Of a stretch of 64,000 nt of DNA, positions 28,879 through 41,563 are shown piece after piece. Source of the stretch: Arcuatula senhousia (taxonomy: Eukaryota > Mollusca > Bivalvia > Mytilida > Mytilidae); contig OZ020305.1 of NCBI GenBank assembly GCA_963971305.1, positions 46,213,750-46,277,749 on the forward strand, in the 5' to 3' direction. The number at the start of each line of letters is the position of its first letter. Within the stretch, counting starts at the first letter, position 1. The notes beneath the pieces are model-generated. The model was not told the DNA's origin. It searched no databases and saw only the letters and a program-made list of their open reading frames with translations. A program made the position numbers and the translations under genes.

Positions 28879-30469
28879 ATGTCTCCCCCCACTTTTGTGG
28901 GGAGACATATTGTTTTTGTCGTGTCCGTCCGTCCGTCTGTCCGTCCGTCCGTCTGTCCGTCACAAAGTTTGTCAGCGCAACTCCTCTGAAACTACTGAAC
29001 CGAATTCAACGAAACTTGGTATATAGGAAGGACACCATATGTAGTTGTGCATGTTACCAGGAAATTTTGATCCTCAAAATTTTGTGGGAGTTATGGCCCT
29101 TTGAACTTAGAAAATTGCTGAAAATCCTCAAATATCATCTTGTCAGCGCAACTCCTCTGAAACTACTGAACCGAATTCAACGAAACTTGGTATATAGGAA
29201 GGACACCATATGTAGTTGTGCATATTACCAGGAAATTTTGATCCTCAAATTTTTGTAGGAGTTACGGCCCTTTGAACTTAGAAAATTGCTGAAAATCCTC
29301 AAATATCATCTTGTCAGCGCAACTCCTCTGAAACTACTGAACCGAATTCAACGAAACTTGGTATATAGGAAGGACACCATATGTAGTTGTGCATATTACC
29401 AGGAAATTTTAATCTTCAAATTTTTGTAGGAGTTACGGCCCTTTGAACTTAGAAAATTGCTGAAAATCCTCATTTATCATCTTGTCAGCGCAACTCCTCT
29501 GAAACTACTGAACCGAATTCAATGAAACTTAGTATATAGGAAGAACATCATAGGTAGTTGTGCATGTTACCAGGAAATTTTGATTCTCAAATGTTTGTGG
29601 GAGTTATGGTTCTTTGAACTTGGAACTTTTGGGGGAAACGGGGGGAGACATCGTTTTTGTAGGCAAAAACAAACTTTAATTATTTTTAGGTGTTAAAGGT
29701 TTTGAGTGTACATTGTGGGGAGACATATTGTTTTTGTCGTGTCCGTCCGTCCGTCTGTCCGTCCGTCCGTCTGTCCGTCACAAAGTTTGTCAGCGCAACT
29801 CCTCTGAAACTACTGAACCGAATTCAACGAAACTTGGTATATAGGAAGGACACCATATGTAGTTGTGCATGTTACCAGGAAATTTTGATCCTCAAAATTT
29901 TGTGGGAGTTATGGCCCTTTGAACTTAGAAAATTGCTGAAAATCCTCAAATATCATCTTGTCAGCGCAACTCCTCTGAAACTACTGAACCGAATTCAACG
30001 AAACTTGGTATATAGGAAGGACACCATATGTAGTTGTGCATATTACCAGGAAATTTTGATCCTCAAATTTTTGTAGGAGTTACGGCCCTTTGAACTTAGA
30101 AAATTGCTGAAAATCCTCAAATATCATCTTGTCAGCGCAACTCCTCTGAAACTACTGAACCGAATTCAACGAAACTTGGTATATAGGAAGGACACCATAT
30201 GTAGTTGTGCATATTACCAGGAAATTTTAATCTTCAAATTTTTGTAGGAGTTACGGCCCTTTGAACTTAGAAAATTGCTGAAAATCCTCATTTATCATCT
30301 TGTCAGCGCAACTCCTCTGAAACTACTGAACCGAATTCAATGAAACTTAGTATATAGGAAGAACATCATAGGTAGTTGTGCATGTTACCAGGAAATTTTG
30401 ATTCTCAAATGTTTGTGGGAGTTATGGTTCTTTGAACTTGGAACTTTTGGGGGAAACGGGGGGAGACAT
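28879..30469 (+). repeat. Tandem-array repeat with ATGTCTCCCC termini, 171-bp units, duplicated
   Basis: The left end ATGTCTCCCCCC-acttttg-TGGGGAGACAT is a strong hairpin. The right end repeats GGGGGGAGACAT. After a (GTCC)n tract, GTCAGCGCAACTCC occurs at 28971, 29142, 29313 and 29484, exactly 171 bases apart. Each unit contains GAAACTACTGAACCGAATTC, CAACGAAACTTGGTATATAG and GGAAATTTTGATCCTCAAA. The whole body is repeated downstream (see 28896-30531). The open frames seen here only reflect the multiple-of-three period. It lies just past the PRRC1 stop and may fall in its 3' UTR. Confidence 0.92.
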
Positions 30470-30531
30470 CGTTTTTGTAGGCAAAAACAAACTTTAATTA
30501 TTTTTAGGTGTTAAAGGTTTTGAGTGTACAT
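28896..30531 (+). repeat. Direct duplication of 818 bp, nearly identical copies
   Basis: The copies are 28896-29713 and 29714-30531. I found no difference in the stretches compared, including internal variants such as CCTCATTTATCATC and AGAACATCATAGG. The duplicated block includes about 50 bases of right flank (CAAAAACAAACTTTAATTAT through GGTTTTGAGTGTACAT), so it is a segmental duplication rather than two insertions. Confidence 0.9.
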
Positions 30532-30534
30532 GTG

Positions 30535-32055
30535 AATCATTAATATATCAATGCATGTGTCCAGAAAATTGTAAAATGTTATAAAAATGTGTTTAAATGA
30601 CACCTAATTGAAATCTTTACATTTATGAACACATGCCGCCTGATTCATGATTATATTTGCATTTGAATGTTCAAAGGAGAATATTTTTATTTAAAACCAC
30701 ATGATAAAAATACATGTACTATCTATCAATCCAAGCTTATGGCCATATTCATACAAGGATCTTGGGCATTTTGTCCATGTTGGAGAACTATGAAGCTAAG
30801 ATGATCTTGGTACATGTAATATCTTTTCCTAATATGCATAGTGTTTTGTACCCTTGCCACGCAACATAAACCATTACAAAAATAGCAACATATTATGTTT
30901 ATCTTTCATTTTGTTTAGTATCTGTGAGTCTCAGTCTGCCCCCTTCTCTTTATGGGTAAAATTTAAAATGCATTGATGGATATTGTGTAGAAGAATAATA
31001 TGAAAGACAAGTTCATTACTTTCTGTATTAAATTTGTCACCCAATCATTTAAATGTTTTGGAACATATAACCATTAAAGTATGATGAAATACAAAAAATT
31101 ATGCCTTTTGTACGGAAAGTTATCTTGGAAGCATTTTATGAAATACATAAAATGATATTATTTGTCTTGAAAGTAACTTTGGAAGCATTGAAAAACTTAT
31201 AATTGATATTTTAAATTAGTTACATCATTTCATTTTAATATGGCATTTATTGCAAGACCATTTTGTTTTGTTCTATTTTTTTTGTCTTGCAATGTTATTT
31301 TTATGCTACATGTTTTACTTTATTTATATGCATTTATTAAATTATATTTTTGGGGAATCTTAAACAATATATTCTTATTTGGTAGAGTTGCTTATAAGTT
31401 ATGGTTATTTAATGTCTGTGTGTATGTATGTACATTATATCAACGATTTGAAGTTGGTAGTGAGATTACATGGACCAACTCATGTTTAAAATATCCCATT
31501 GGATTGTTTGAGTTGTTAAAATGATGTTTGGAGGCTGTAAAAGGGTTTGTTCTCTAAACAAAATTTATGGAAACTGGTTTTACAAAAAATATATACATTG
31601 GTTTAAAGTTGTAAAAATGGGAATGTATTCATTTTCTAAATGAGATTTTTTCATATTAGGAACCATTTTTCTCAGATTCATTAAAAAGTCTTATTTTATT
31701 CATTTCAATTTGGGATGCTAATCTACATAAAGAGTACATTTTCAATAAATTATTTTACTTTCTTTAAGTTCTTGGATCAGTCAAGTAACTAATTAGTACC
31801 CAATGAATATTAATGCTCACACTTATTGTTTGGGTTTTTTTCTTATGTAAATACATGTAGTGCCATCCTTTATGTTATGTTAATTATGTTTTTGTTTCTT
31901 TAAAGAGTTCTACTTGTGTTAGAAATAATAAAAGAAAATTTATGAATGTCCTGTATAATTTTATTACCTGAACACCATTTGTATCATAATTGGTAAACGA
32001 TTAAATAAATACATGTATCTGATGCATGCAACTATGATGATACATCAATATGAAA
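30535..32055. other. AT-rich sequence downstream of PRRC1, no gene seen
   Basis: Nothing with coding character was found on either strand; the one 94-codon open frame (31240-31524) is low-complexity and Phe-rich. Several AATAAA-like signals occur (for example near 31743 and 31928) and could serve PRRC1, whose own stop is followed by no close poly(A) signal. Confidence 0.4.
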
Positions 32056-32600
32056 TAAAAACAAAGCTCTGTATTAAATGGTAAAAGAGTTTAATATTGT
32101 TCAGACAAGCTTTGCATGTATAATTGGGATGATTTTAACCTTGAGGTAAAAGGTCAAGGTCACTTTGGTGCTTGACACATTTTCCAAAGATGAGTCAAAG
32201 GATATAAAAGTTATGGTTAGACATGCATTTGATGCTTTGTAAAATTTGACCTTTAACCCCAATGTCAGGGTTTTCAGAAAGCGCTTTGTTACACGACTCA
32301 TTGTAACATTAAAAAACACAATCACTTGCCGATAAGCTCTGCACTACACTGGAGGATAAAACAGATATGACCCAGACACACTTTACATGTAAAATTATCA
32401 TACATTTCATTAAATGGTCAAGTCAATGACATATTAAGTCAACTTTTAGTTGGGACATTCTCTCATGATGATACATCACCATACAGCTATCAAATACAAA
32501 AGCCCTATATCAAAGAATAAAAAAAGCTATTGCTTGATATGCCTTGCGCGTAATGTTAACATTATGACCTTGAGGTCAAATATCAAAGGATATATGTATC
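32056..32600 (+). repeat. Two diverged repeat units 'GATGATACATCA'
   Basis: GATGATACATCAATATGA (about 32035) and GATGATACATCACCATACAG (about 32467) head two units. Each has AAAGCTCTGTAT- or AAAGCCCTATAT-like sequence and a 'CTTGAGGTAAAAGGTCAAGG' or 'CTTGAGGTCAAATATCAAAG' block. They are spaced roughly 430 bases apart. Confidence 0.5.
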
Positions 32601-35187
32601 AACCAAAGATGGGTCCAATTACTTTCAAAGTAATTGATTAAATTACAATTACTTTGATAAATTTATGATTACATTAAATTAATGATTACAGCAATTTTGA
32701 AAGGAATTGATTAAATTACTGATACTTTGTAATGTAATCATGACTACATCTGATTACAATACATTAAGGTTAAGAACAATGTGACTTTGCATACTGATTG
32801 TTCATTTATACTAGATATTTGAAAGGTAGGGAAGAGCCCTCTGAAAAAATCTTAAGTTTTCAAAAAGTATTTCACAGATTTGCATAAAACTCCTCAAATG
32901 GTACTGAATCAACATATCCATATGCCATTACAGATCTACATGTATATGCCATGTAGTTTTTGAGTTAACAATAAATTGTGGATATACATAAGTACTTGCA
33001 CATCTTCATAGGAATTTTATAAGAGCAAATCTTAGGTTAAAAATAAATCAGTAAGGTGTTTCTAATCTAGTATATGTTGTTTTACATGCAGTATATATTT
33101 CATGATATCCTAATGTTTGCTATTCATAATTTATTTAATATTCTTAAAATCATTTTTCCCTGTGAATTTTAGTGCTTAATTTATTTCACATGCACTGTAT
33201 TTGCCCTTAGGAACTCTTAATTTTTTAAAAGAGGTATTATAATAAACAGTTATAAAAACAATGTCTAAAATCAAGGTTAATTTCTGAAAGAAAAGAGAAA
33301 GGTTTTATTTTAAGTATATTTTTATGAAATATTATTCTGAAAAAAATAAATAAATAAAGTTCTTTTCATATTAGGTAAATGACACTGACTTAAATGATAA
33401 TCTTTAGGCTCATGGGCGTTACTTCTTAAGCTTTCTTATGACTATGAGACATCTAATTAGAATATTGAACCATATTTTAAAATACCGGTAGTCCAATTCA
33501 AACATTTGTAAATCTCATTTTTAAGGGGTAGATGATAAGGACTTGCATATGTCGCACACTTTTTACCTCTGCCTTTGAACTTAAAATTTCACTCATTTAA
33601 TATATGTATACTTGAATTAACAGTTTCTTAATACATAAAAAATATTTATTATACATGTAAGTGGTTAGTGATAAAATGAACATGATATGATGATGAAGTT
33701 GATGGAATGGGGACACAAGTTTCGACTGTCCCTTGAAGAAAAGGTAGAGATGAGTAGGACCGGACAATTTTGCCTCTTGCAAGGAGATCCTACAGTCAAA
33801 TTCTTATCAAGTCCAGCTAGCATCAGAATTCTTTAACATGCAAGAAACATGAAATTTTCCCACCTTAGTGCACCACTATGGTATGCAGTAAGGTTTTCCG
33901 AATTATAGCCTGATGACCACGGCTTTCATTATACCATGTAGAACTGCCACATAAACCATATTCCACATGGGACAAGGAAATTTCTAAGAAATCTTCGATT
34001 TTTTTTTTTTTTGATACATCTATATCTATAATAACTGTGCATATAAAGCTAAGTTGATTTTTTTTTCTTCATTTTGAAAATATTTACAGAAATATACAGC
34101 AGCTGTCTTGTGAAAGACTCACATTGAGGCCGCACATTGAGCCATATCCTAACTATCTTTGGTTATATTATCATCTGATGCATACCGGGGTACCAATTTA
34201 GCCTATTGCCTTGACAAAGGACAGTCACTAAAATACTCTTGGTATAGATCTATTAACAAATTATTAAATTGTGTTGAAATTATAAAATAAAAGCTTTAAT
34301 AATCTCATTGTGAAACTTATAAGATGTTCGAGTATAAAATACAGTTTCCTTTATTTTTTTTTATAATGTTTTAACACAAAATTGATTAAGGTCTATCGTT
34401 TTAATTGCAAAAAATACAACTCAAAATATTAAAAACCAGAACAGTAATACCGCCTTAATTTTTTTCTGAACAAAAAATTGCATAAAATTTTTTTTATATA
34501 AATTATGTACCTATTTCAATAGAATAGACTTTAGATTTTTATGGTCAGTGCACCTATTGTCTTTTTTGTTTATTTAACTTAATTGGTTATACAGTTAATT
34601 AAATGTGGGCAAACCAGGACTAAACCCTATCAGTCTATGTGACAGGTGACAATAAACAAAGGATTAAATATTGGACTTAAAACAACAAAACTTACTTGGA
34701 AAAGAAAACTATTGAAATTTTCTAAAGAACAAAATTAATTGTCCTTTGATATTTTCAATTATAATCTGCACATCATGAAACATCCAGGTTTAAACATATA
34801 TTGTTAAAAAAATCAAATTTAATGTGATATTGATTCTGGGAACAAGCACTTAGTAGTAATTATGAAGATAACTGTGCATATAGTAAAGAATAATTGTTGC
34901 ACTTTAGCTCTCAATATTGTCATGACTGTAAAACTTTAAATGAGACTAAAATAGACCTTTGTTTAAGACATGTAGTATCAGATTTGTTGAAGTCACTCAA
35001 TTTGCATTGTAATCAGAAAGTAATCAGAATGTAATCAGGATTACAGGGCACTTTTGAAAGTAATTGATTAAATTAAATTACATGTAATCAGTTTTTTGGC
35101 TGATTACTGATTACTCTGATTACTTGAAAAATTGTAATAAATTGCAGCTGATTAATGATTACAATTACGATTACCCCATCTCTGGTA
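32601..35187. repeat. 2.6-kb element with TAATCA-rich ends
   Basis: The left end reads AAAGATGGGTCCAATTAC and then many TAATTGATTA/TAATCA words to about 32760. The right end (34990-35187) mirrors this and finishes GATTACCCCATCTCTGG, the approximate inverse. The interior is AT-rich and non-coding. A related TAATCA tract occurs in a PAL intron (55455-55685). I see no transposase. Confidence 0.6.
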
Positions 35188-35418
35188 TCAACATTTTGGA
35201 ATAAGAGACTATTTAAAATGATATGTAATCAGTTGAAAATTTGTGATATCATAATCTTAAAGATTGTATTGCCACAAAATGGCATCATTAGATAGGTTAT
35301 AAATAGAAATTTTGTTAAAAAAAAGCATAAAGTTCCCAAATTTCACGTTCCCAATTTGGGATGCAGTGATAACTTTTATGTTCATTTGTTTTAAAATTTT
35401 AGGCCGTTTTACATTTTT

Positions 35419-36245
35419 AGCTCATCTGTCCAAAGGTGAAACAACTGACCCAATTTAAATGAAACTTTGTAGGGATGATAAATGACATGTTGGCAGCAAA
35501 CGAATTTGAAATAATTCGATAGTGGCTAGTTTCTAAAAATGGAGCATAGGGTAAAATCCCTTAAAATGGCTTATAACTCAGCAACTATTAACAGATAAAA
35601 AAAATCTAAAGGATTAGTGTCTTTAGAATTAAAAGCTTTCCAAAGTATCCTTTGGGTCGAAGTTGTCACATGACCCCTTATAGGGGTTATTGCCCTTTAC
35701 CATTAAAGGCCAAAAACAGCGGTTTTTCCTGTTTTCGCTCAATAGATTGAGAACTATTTCAGATAGAGAAAAGTTGTTGCTTTCCTAAAGCTTCAGCTCA
35801 ATAAGCTCTACAAAAGTCTCCATTGGGTCGAAGTTGTCAGATGACCTCTTATAGAGTTATGGCCATTTTAAGGCCAATTTGCGTTTTTTCTTCTTTTATT
35901 TGCCCCATAGAATGAAAACTATTGCAGATAGAGAAATGCTGTTTCTTGCTTAATCCTTCAGCTCATTAAGCTCCTCAATAGTCTCCATTCCGTCAAGTTG
36001 TCAGACGACCCCTTATTGGGGTCACGGCCCTTTAAAGTAAAAAAACAGCTGTTTTTTTCCTGATTTTGTCCTACAAAATGAAAACGATTGTAGAAATAGA
36101 AAAGCTGTTACCTACTTAAACCGTCAGCTAATTTTAAACTCTACAAAAGTCTCTATCTGGTAAAAGTTGTCAGTTGACTTTATATAGAAGAGACCCTTAT
36201 GGTCCTACGGACCAGGTGAGCGATTCGACTCCTGTGAGCCTCTTG
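35419..36245 (+). repeat. Family B tandem-array repeat, second copy
   Basis: It starts at AGCTCATCTGTCC and ends ACCAGGTGAGCGATTC followed by GACTCCTGTGAGCCTCTTG. It contains the foldback GGTCC-TAC-GGACC and units with GTCGAAGTTGTCAGATGACC, CCTTATAGGGGTTATGGCC and CAGCTCAATAAGCTCTACAA. These are the reverse complement of the units at 690-1750. Confidence 0.8.
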
Positions 36246-36527
36246 TTTTCAAAAAGCCAGGTCAGTTAGGGTGTTTCCTTTTTACTACGAAATTATCATT
36301 ATTATTGATTTAAAAAAAAATATATCGTAAACATTACCTTTACATCTTTAAAGACAAGTTGTTAATTTTACTCTTTGACCTTGAAATCTTAGACAACAAA
36401 GACTGTGGAATGTACATGTAAGGCTGAAAATCTTCAATCCCGCTGAGACCATTGAGTAATCTAGACGTATAAATGTAAGAAGTTAAGCCTATGTTGTGAT
36501 CTTGGCAAGTGTGCCTGATAGTTTATG

Positions 36528-36696
36528 CACAGGGACTTGTTCCCCTCTATCAATATTTTCAATGTGCGGTATAAAAAAAAACCGACTTGCTCCCCTCTAT
36601 CAATATTTTGTTAGATGTGCGGTGCGAAAAAAGCGGGGTTTTTGTACCACACATTGACTCGAACAAAATATTGATAGAGGGGAGCAAGTCCCTGTG
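36528..36696. mobile_element. Foldback MITE with CACAGGGACTTG arms
   Basis: The left arm CACAGGGACTTGTTCCCCTC and the right arm GAGGGGAGCAAGTCCCTGTG are inverted. A further internal copy (GACTTGCTCCCCTCTATCAA at about 36582) lies near the left arm, so the arm sequence is present three times. A single arm is found at about 10855. There is no coding content. Confidence 0.8.
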
Positions 36697-36779
36697 GTTT
36701 CTGGGAAGAAAAAGACCAATAGTGACTGAATTGTGAATCAACAAGTTGGTCAAAGTTGAAATGGTTAACTTGCTTGTTC

Positions 36780-36975
36780 GTCCATTCGTCCGTACGTGCG
36801 TCCGTCCGTCCGTAATACTATTTTTCGTAACAATTTTCTCAGCAACTATTATTCATAGGATTTTGATATTTGGTAAGCAAATTCAGGTAGAGGTCCATAT
36901 GGTTGGATATTTTTAAAGATTTGTCGCTCATCTACTTCCTGTTTAATGAGCCAACTTAAATTTTTGGCATATGCC
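36780..36975 (+). repeat. Family D repeat with (CGTCCGTC)n leader
   Basis: CGTCCGTACGTGCGTCCGTC is followed by TTCGTAACAATTTTCTCAGC, AACTATTATTCATAGG, TTGATATTTGGTAAGCAAAT and CGCTCATCTACTTCCTG. It is the same order of blocks as at 62895-63260. Confidence 0.7.
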
Positions 36976-37679
36976 TATTTTTTTCTCACTGAACGGGAGG
37001 GCACCAAGAATCTGTTCTTAGTCATGTATGCTTTTATATAAAATGAAAACTATTGTAGATACAAAAAAGTGTTGCCTACTGTCAGATAACCTTAAAGGTT
37101 ATTGTCTCCTTTGGATTACAGAAACATTTTTATGTCTTTGTTGAAATCGATGAAAATATTTGCATAAAAAGGGGGTTACGTAGCTTACTATAAACTCTAA
37201 CAGCAACCTTACATGATTTAGTCGAATTTATCAGATAGCCATTTATAGAAGTCATTGTTCTTGAGAAGCGTGTCACTTTTTGGAACAAACATTTCAGAAA
37301 GAGAAAAAAGGCTTTGGCTTACTTCACACATGTATGTCTCTCCTTACTGTTTATTAAGCTAAAAAGTAAAGATTCCATGCATATTTCTATCCCCCAAAAT
37401 GAATACTAATGCCGGTATATAAAAATGTTGCTTGCTCTCAAATTCAGCTGTTTTACCTTTACTAAGTCGATGATGAATATGTCACGCTTAAATATTTATT
37501 GAATTTGAAATCAAAGCTCACTAAGCGGATCAAGTGTGGCGAATAGATCCACCGATAGCAACAATCAGTACCCTAATTACGAGTCGGAGCGCTGTGTCCA
37601 CAGAGCAGAGTGACTAGGTTGTGTTGTCCGGACCATTGAAGCGGGTAACTCTGCCATCTTGAATGCAGGGGTCATATAA

Positions 37680-37943
37680 TCAGGACATAATAGGGAACCT
37701 TAGTTGTATGCCGTGAGTGTCGTACCTCGAACTTTCAAGAACCATGCAATAGACTTGACCAAACACTTCTTTTCCAGTGACAGCCAAACTCGTTTTCCCT
37801 ATTAGTCTTGTTTTCCTTTTCCAAATCTCATCATCATCAAATGATGTTGATTTATCACCCTTTTCATGTTCATCTTCATGAAAAAGCCGAATTCGTGTTG
37901 ATTGGAAGTTAAGCGATTTTCTAGATAGCCAGTAAACTATCAT
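37680..37943 (-). CDS. Unassigned 87-codon open frame, possibly an exon
   Basis: It reads from ATG at 37943 (MIVYWLSRKSLNFQSTRIRL) and is charged (HEDEHEKGDKS, DDDEIWKRKT), with less low complexity than the other short frames around it. I do not recognise the sequence, no partner exon was found, and the 30.5-42.8 kb stretch otherwise has no gene. It could be a lone exon, a retrocopy fragment or chance. Confidence 0.2.
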   Translation of the reverse strand: MIVYWLSRKSLNFQSTRIRLFHEDEHEKGDKSTSFDDDEIWKRKTRLIGKTSLAVTGKEVFGQVYCMVLESSRYDTHGIQLRFPIMS

Positions 37944-38389
37944 TTTTAAAAAAATATTTCAATGTTAACTCTTTACGATAATAAATTATGTAAAGTCATG
38001 TCCCCATAAAAGTCAACGATATAGGTTTTGGACCCAATGATTTCAGGTGGGTGGTTTACAGTATTGTAACAGTTATTTATAAATAAAACTGTCTTAAAAG
38101 GCGTCAAAGCACGGCATTATACCATAATAAACAGTTTATGACAAACTTAGATAAAAAGCCAGTGCATTTTTATCGACGTGGTTGTTATCATTAAAGTATG
38201 TTTTTTTTTTGTTTCTAAGGCTGGTGCCTAGCTAATATCTAAACAGAAGGTAGCTGGTTGCCAGCTTATTTTTTCTCAAAACTCTGGATACATTCCGGTT
38301 AAATGCAATGGCTAGGACCGTTCAAATTCTTTGATGTGTAATTTTGTCTATACATGTACTTTACTTTGACGGTTTGATGGTTCGTAATT

Positions 38390-38640
38390 ATAATCCCAAA
38401 CCCCTGCCCTGCAAACAAAGAAGGGATATAGCAATCGTCCTGTCTGTCTGTCTACATATCTCGTACAAGTTCTCACAAGTGAAACCCCCTGCTGTGTTTT
38501 GATGAAACTTTATATGAAGGAAGAACATTTTGTTATATGTTCATTGCTCTCGGATATCACTCAGGGAGGACTATTTTTTTTTTCAAAATGAAGCGGGGTA
38601 TCCACCTGTGGGCACGCTTACTACAACTGTCTTCCTAGTT
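38390..38640 (+). repeat. Relic related to the 'GAAACTTGGTAT' core repeats
   Basis: CCTGTCTGTCTGTCTACATA is followed by TCTCGTACAAGTTCTCAC, GATGAAACTTTATATGAAGG and GAAGCGGGGTATCC. This is the same layout (tetranucleotide leader, then the GAAACTT core) as the 28.9-kb array, but as a single unit. Confidence 0.45.
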
Positions 38641-40037
38641 TAATTGTTGCATCTTTAATTAACTTTGAGCCATGTGTGTACAGAATGCTGCATTCTTTAT
38701 TCATAACAGTGTGTACAAATGCATTGATCTATGATCAGTTTGAGGTCATCATTTGTTTTACAGCACATAAATTAACAATGGGACATGAACACGCGTGTAT
38801 TTGCTGCTCAAAGACATTGTTTAACAAGACATCAGTTTTTGTAATTACTAATAAAGATATTATAGGATGCCCTTAATGTACATTATTTCTTGAATACATT
38901 GTATGTTTTTGTATGTATTCGTTGAACCCTAATTAGAAGTGTGTATCTGACATTTGACACAAGACAATTGCTCTGTATATTCTTTTTTTCTTCACTAAAA
39001 TCTGTACTTCTTACATATTAAAGAAATAACTTCAAACATTCAATATGCTTAAATTGCCTTTCTCATAAGGAAAGCCTTTAATAGATAATGTGTGGAGATT
39101 TTAACTCTAAACTTTCACTATACGTTTTCTCAGTATTCTTCCCTATGTTTGGTCTTTTATGCTGCTGCGACAAGGTTCCTTCATACACATTTAACTCGTT
39201 ATATTTACGTTTAAAGCATGGTTCTCGTTGAAACGCCCATCATTTGGTTTTATTATACTGCTGGGTTTGTTTTTAAATTTAAAATGCACACATTAAACAG
39301 TTTTAAAGTCAGCTTTTCAGCAGTCACGTGCACTTTAATATTAAGGACATTTTTGAATCTTAGACAAAGAAGTTTTGAAGAAGTGCACTGAGTCATATTC
39401 CTATGAACCACAACAAAGTTCCGGGATATTCCAAGGAGACTCACGATAAACCTCATATAGAGTACAGTGTGTTTTGTATTTCATTATGTAATTAAAAGTT
39501 TTGACATGTTGAAGTTTTAATTAGACAAGCTACTCTGTTCTTGATAAGGGACGTAAGGTCCAACATGTTGTAATTAACTAGAAAATTAATTAGTTAAATT
39601 CGAAAATTAAATATGCAAACAACGTCTGAGGTGACTAATTTAAGAAACATCCTGACTATATTTTGTTCAGCTTTGAATATAAAGTAGAAGAACCCAACGC
39701 AAACAAGGCGTTTTGTGGAGATAATAAACGTCGGTAGACAAATATGTTGTTGTTTTGTAATTGTATTTTATTAAAGTCTTGGTTAATATCAAACCATGAA
39801 TAGCTTTCTTTGCCACAAAATACATGCTTTTGATAGAATATTAGTCACAGGGCAAAATTACCAGTCAGCATAAAAGTTATTGGCTTTACAACCAGAATTT
39901 AAACATAACCAATATAAGAAAATGTGTGCTATGGTGGAAAACAAACTGTATCACTTTCGTATAATTAAACAATATGCAAAATCGGTTTAACAATTATAAA
40001 TAAAATTAAAAAGTCATTTGTTCAGAGAACAAATGTG

Positions 40038-41563
40038 AGGTCTTTCCCTGTCTTATGTTTTTTGTTATGGTATTTTATACAAGTACTAAAGACATTTGAG
40101 TCACTTTGTTTATGACCAGATGTTGCCAATTATTGTGATATAGGCTCTAGAATGAAGATCAGGGGGCCTAGAGTCAGAAAAAGTATGGTTGCTAAGGACT
40201 TTTATGTCGGTTTCTATGGACTAAATGTCACTTCCGGTTGCAGAAACTTACATCTAAACTCAGAAAGTAGTCTTGTTGAAGAATATGTATGGTTGCTATG
40301 GACTTTTCATTAAGGTTGCCTTGTTGCTAGGGAATGACCTTGACCCATGACCTTTGACCTCTGACTCAAATTGTAGCTCTTTGCATTCTGATTCATTGAA
40401 GTATACATGTTTACTATACTATCTATTATAATTTTCAAGTTATGGACAAAAAACGTGTTTCGCGAAACTTGTTTTGGCCGCCATTTTGAAACCGTTCAAC
40501 CGAATCATGTACTGTTTGGGTTCAAATTGTAGGTAATTCAATTCTCTTTCAAATAAACCCTATGTTTCATTCACCATCTTTTATGGTTAAAAAATTATAA
40601 ACAAAAATCATTTTAAAAATACGAATCAAGGGCAATAACTCAAAAAACGACAAGTTTTACGCTTTCGCACCTGAAACACTTTTTGTAGATCTCGACATGG
40701 CAAACATTTTTCCCATGTATTGTCCGCTTCAATTTTGTACGGTTTAGGTGTTATTTCTTAAAAACTGTTTACGGTGTCGGCCATTTTGAAAATGGCTGCC
40801 TATAACCATTCGACTTTGGTCTTAAATTGAAGGACATATAATGACGGTCACAAAAAAACCATATGTTTACTATATTATCTTTGATGGTTTAAAAGTTATA
40901 AGCCAAAAACGAATAAGCCGAAACGCGTCAAGGGCCATAACTCGAAAACCGTTTGTCGTACAGTGTTCGACCCTTTATATCAAATAAAGGTCTAAATGAG
41001 ACGAGTATTTTCCTCATTACATGTCTGCTTCAATTTTGTATGGTTTTTGAGCTATACTGCAGACAAGGTGTACCATGACCTCTGACCTTGAGAATTGACC
41101 TTTGACCTTGACATTTTTAGATGTAACATATGTCACCTAGGATGATTGGTGAAGGTCCCAAGTCTCTAGGACAAACCGTTTTGAAGAAAAAAAAATTGAC
41201 GAGTCGTGACACTTTTCGGGTCAAAAACGCGTAACCAGGAAGTTGATCGAAAAAATTTTTTTTGCGTGACGAATGATGACCAGGAGTCTAGCAACATTTT
41301 CTCTGCTTCAGATTTTTGATAACGGTTACGGTTTCTGACTTTATCTGCAGACAAGGTTTTTGGGTTCCGGGCAGATAACTCCGTTACTAAAAATAGATCG
41401 GTTTCGCAGGCCGACTCAAGTCGAGCCCTGGTAGTGTCGATTAATAGTACTAAGTTTCGTAATGATAGGTCGCGACACTTTTTTGACATCTGCGGCAGAA
41501 AAAAAAAATAATAATCATAAGAAATACAGTAAGGTCTTTCCTTCTGTGGAAGGGAAAGACCTT
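40038..41563 (+). repeat. Element with AGGTCTTTCC arms and terminal hairpin
   Basis: The left end is AGGTCTTTCCCTG. The right end is an 11-bp perfect hairpin, AAGGTCTTTCC...GGAAAGACCTT (41531-41563). The interior holds units spaced 300 bases apart around CCATTTTGAAA (40481, 40781), with GGGCCATAACTCGAAAACCG-like blocks, and ends with (TGACCTTTGACC)-type repeats near 41080. Open frames here are accidental. Confidence 0.75.

Noticed and set aside
28971..30460. Regular repeats resembling a CRISPR array or satellite
   Set aside because: The units are 171 bases with no spacer/repeat structure, in an animal genome; it is a tandem array inside a dispersed element.
31240..31524. 94-codon frame rich in Phe, Leu and Tyr as a membrane protein
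   Set aside because: Composition follows the AT-rich sequence; there is no splice context, homology or codon bias.
41166..41489. 107-codon minus-strand frame
   Set aside because: It falls within the 40.0-41.6 kb repeat element and has no domain features.
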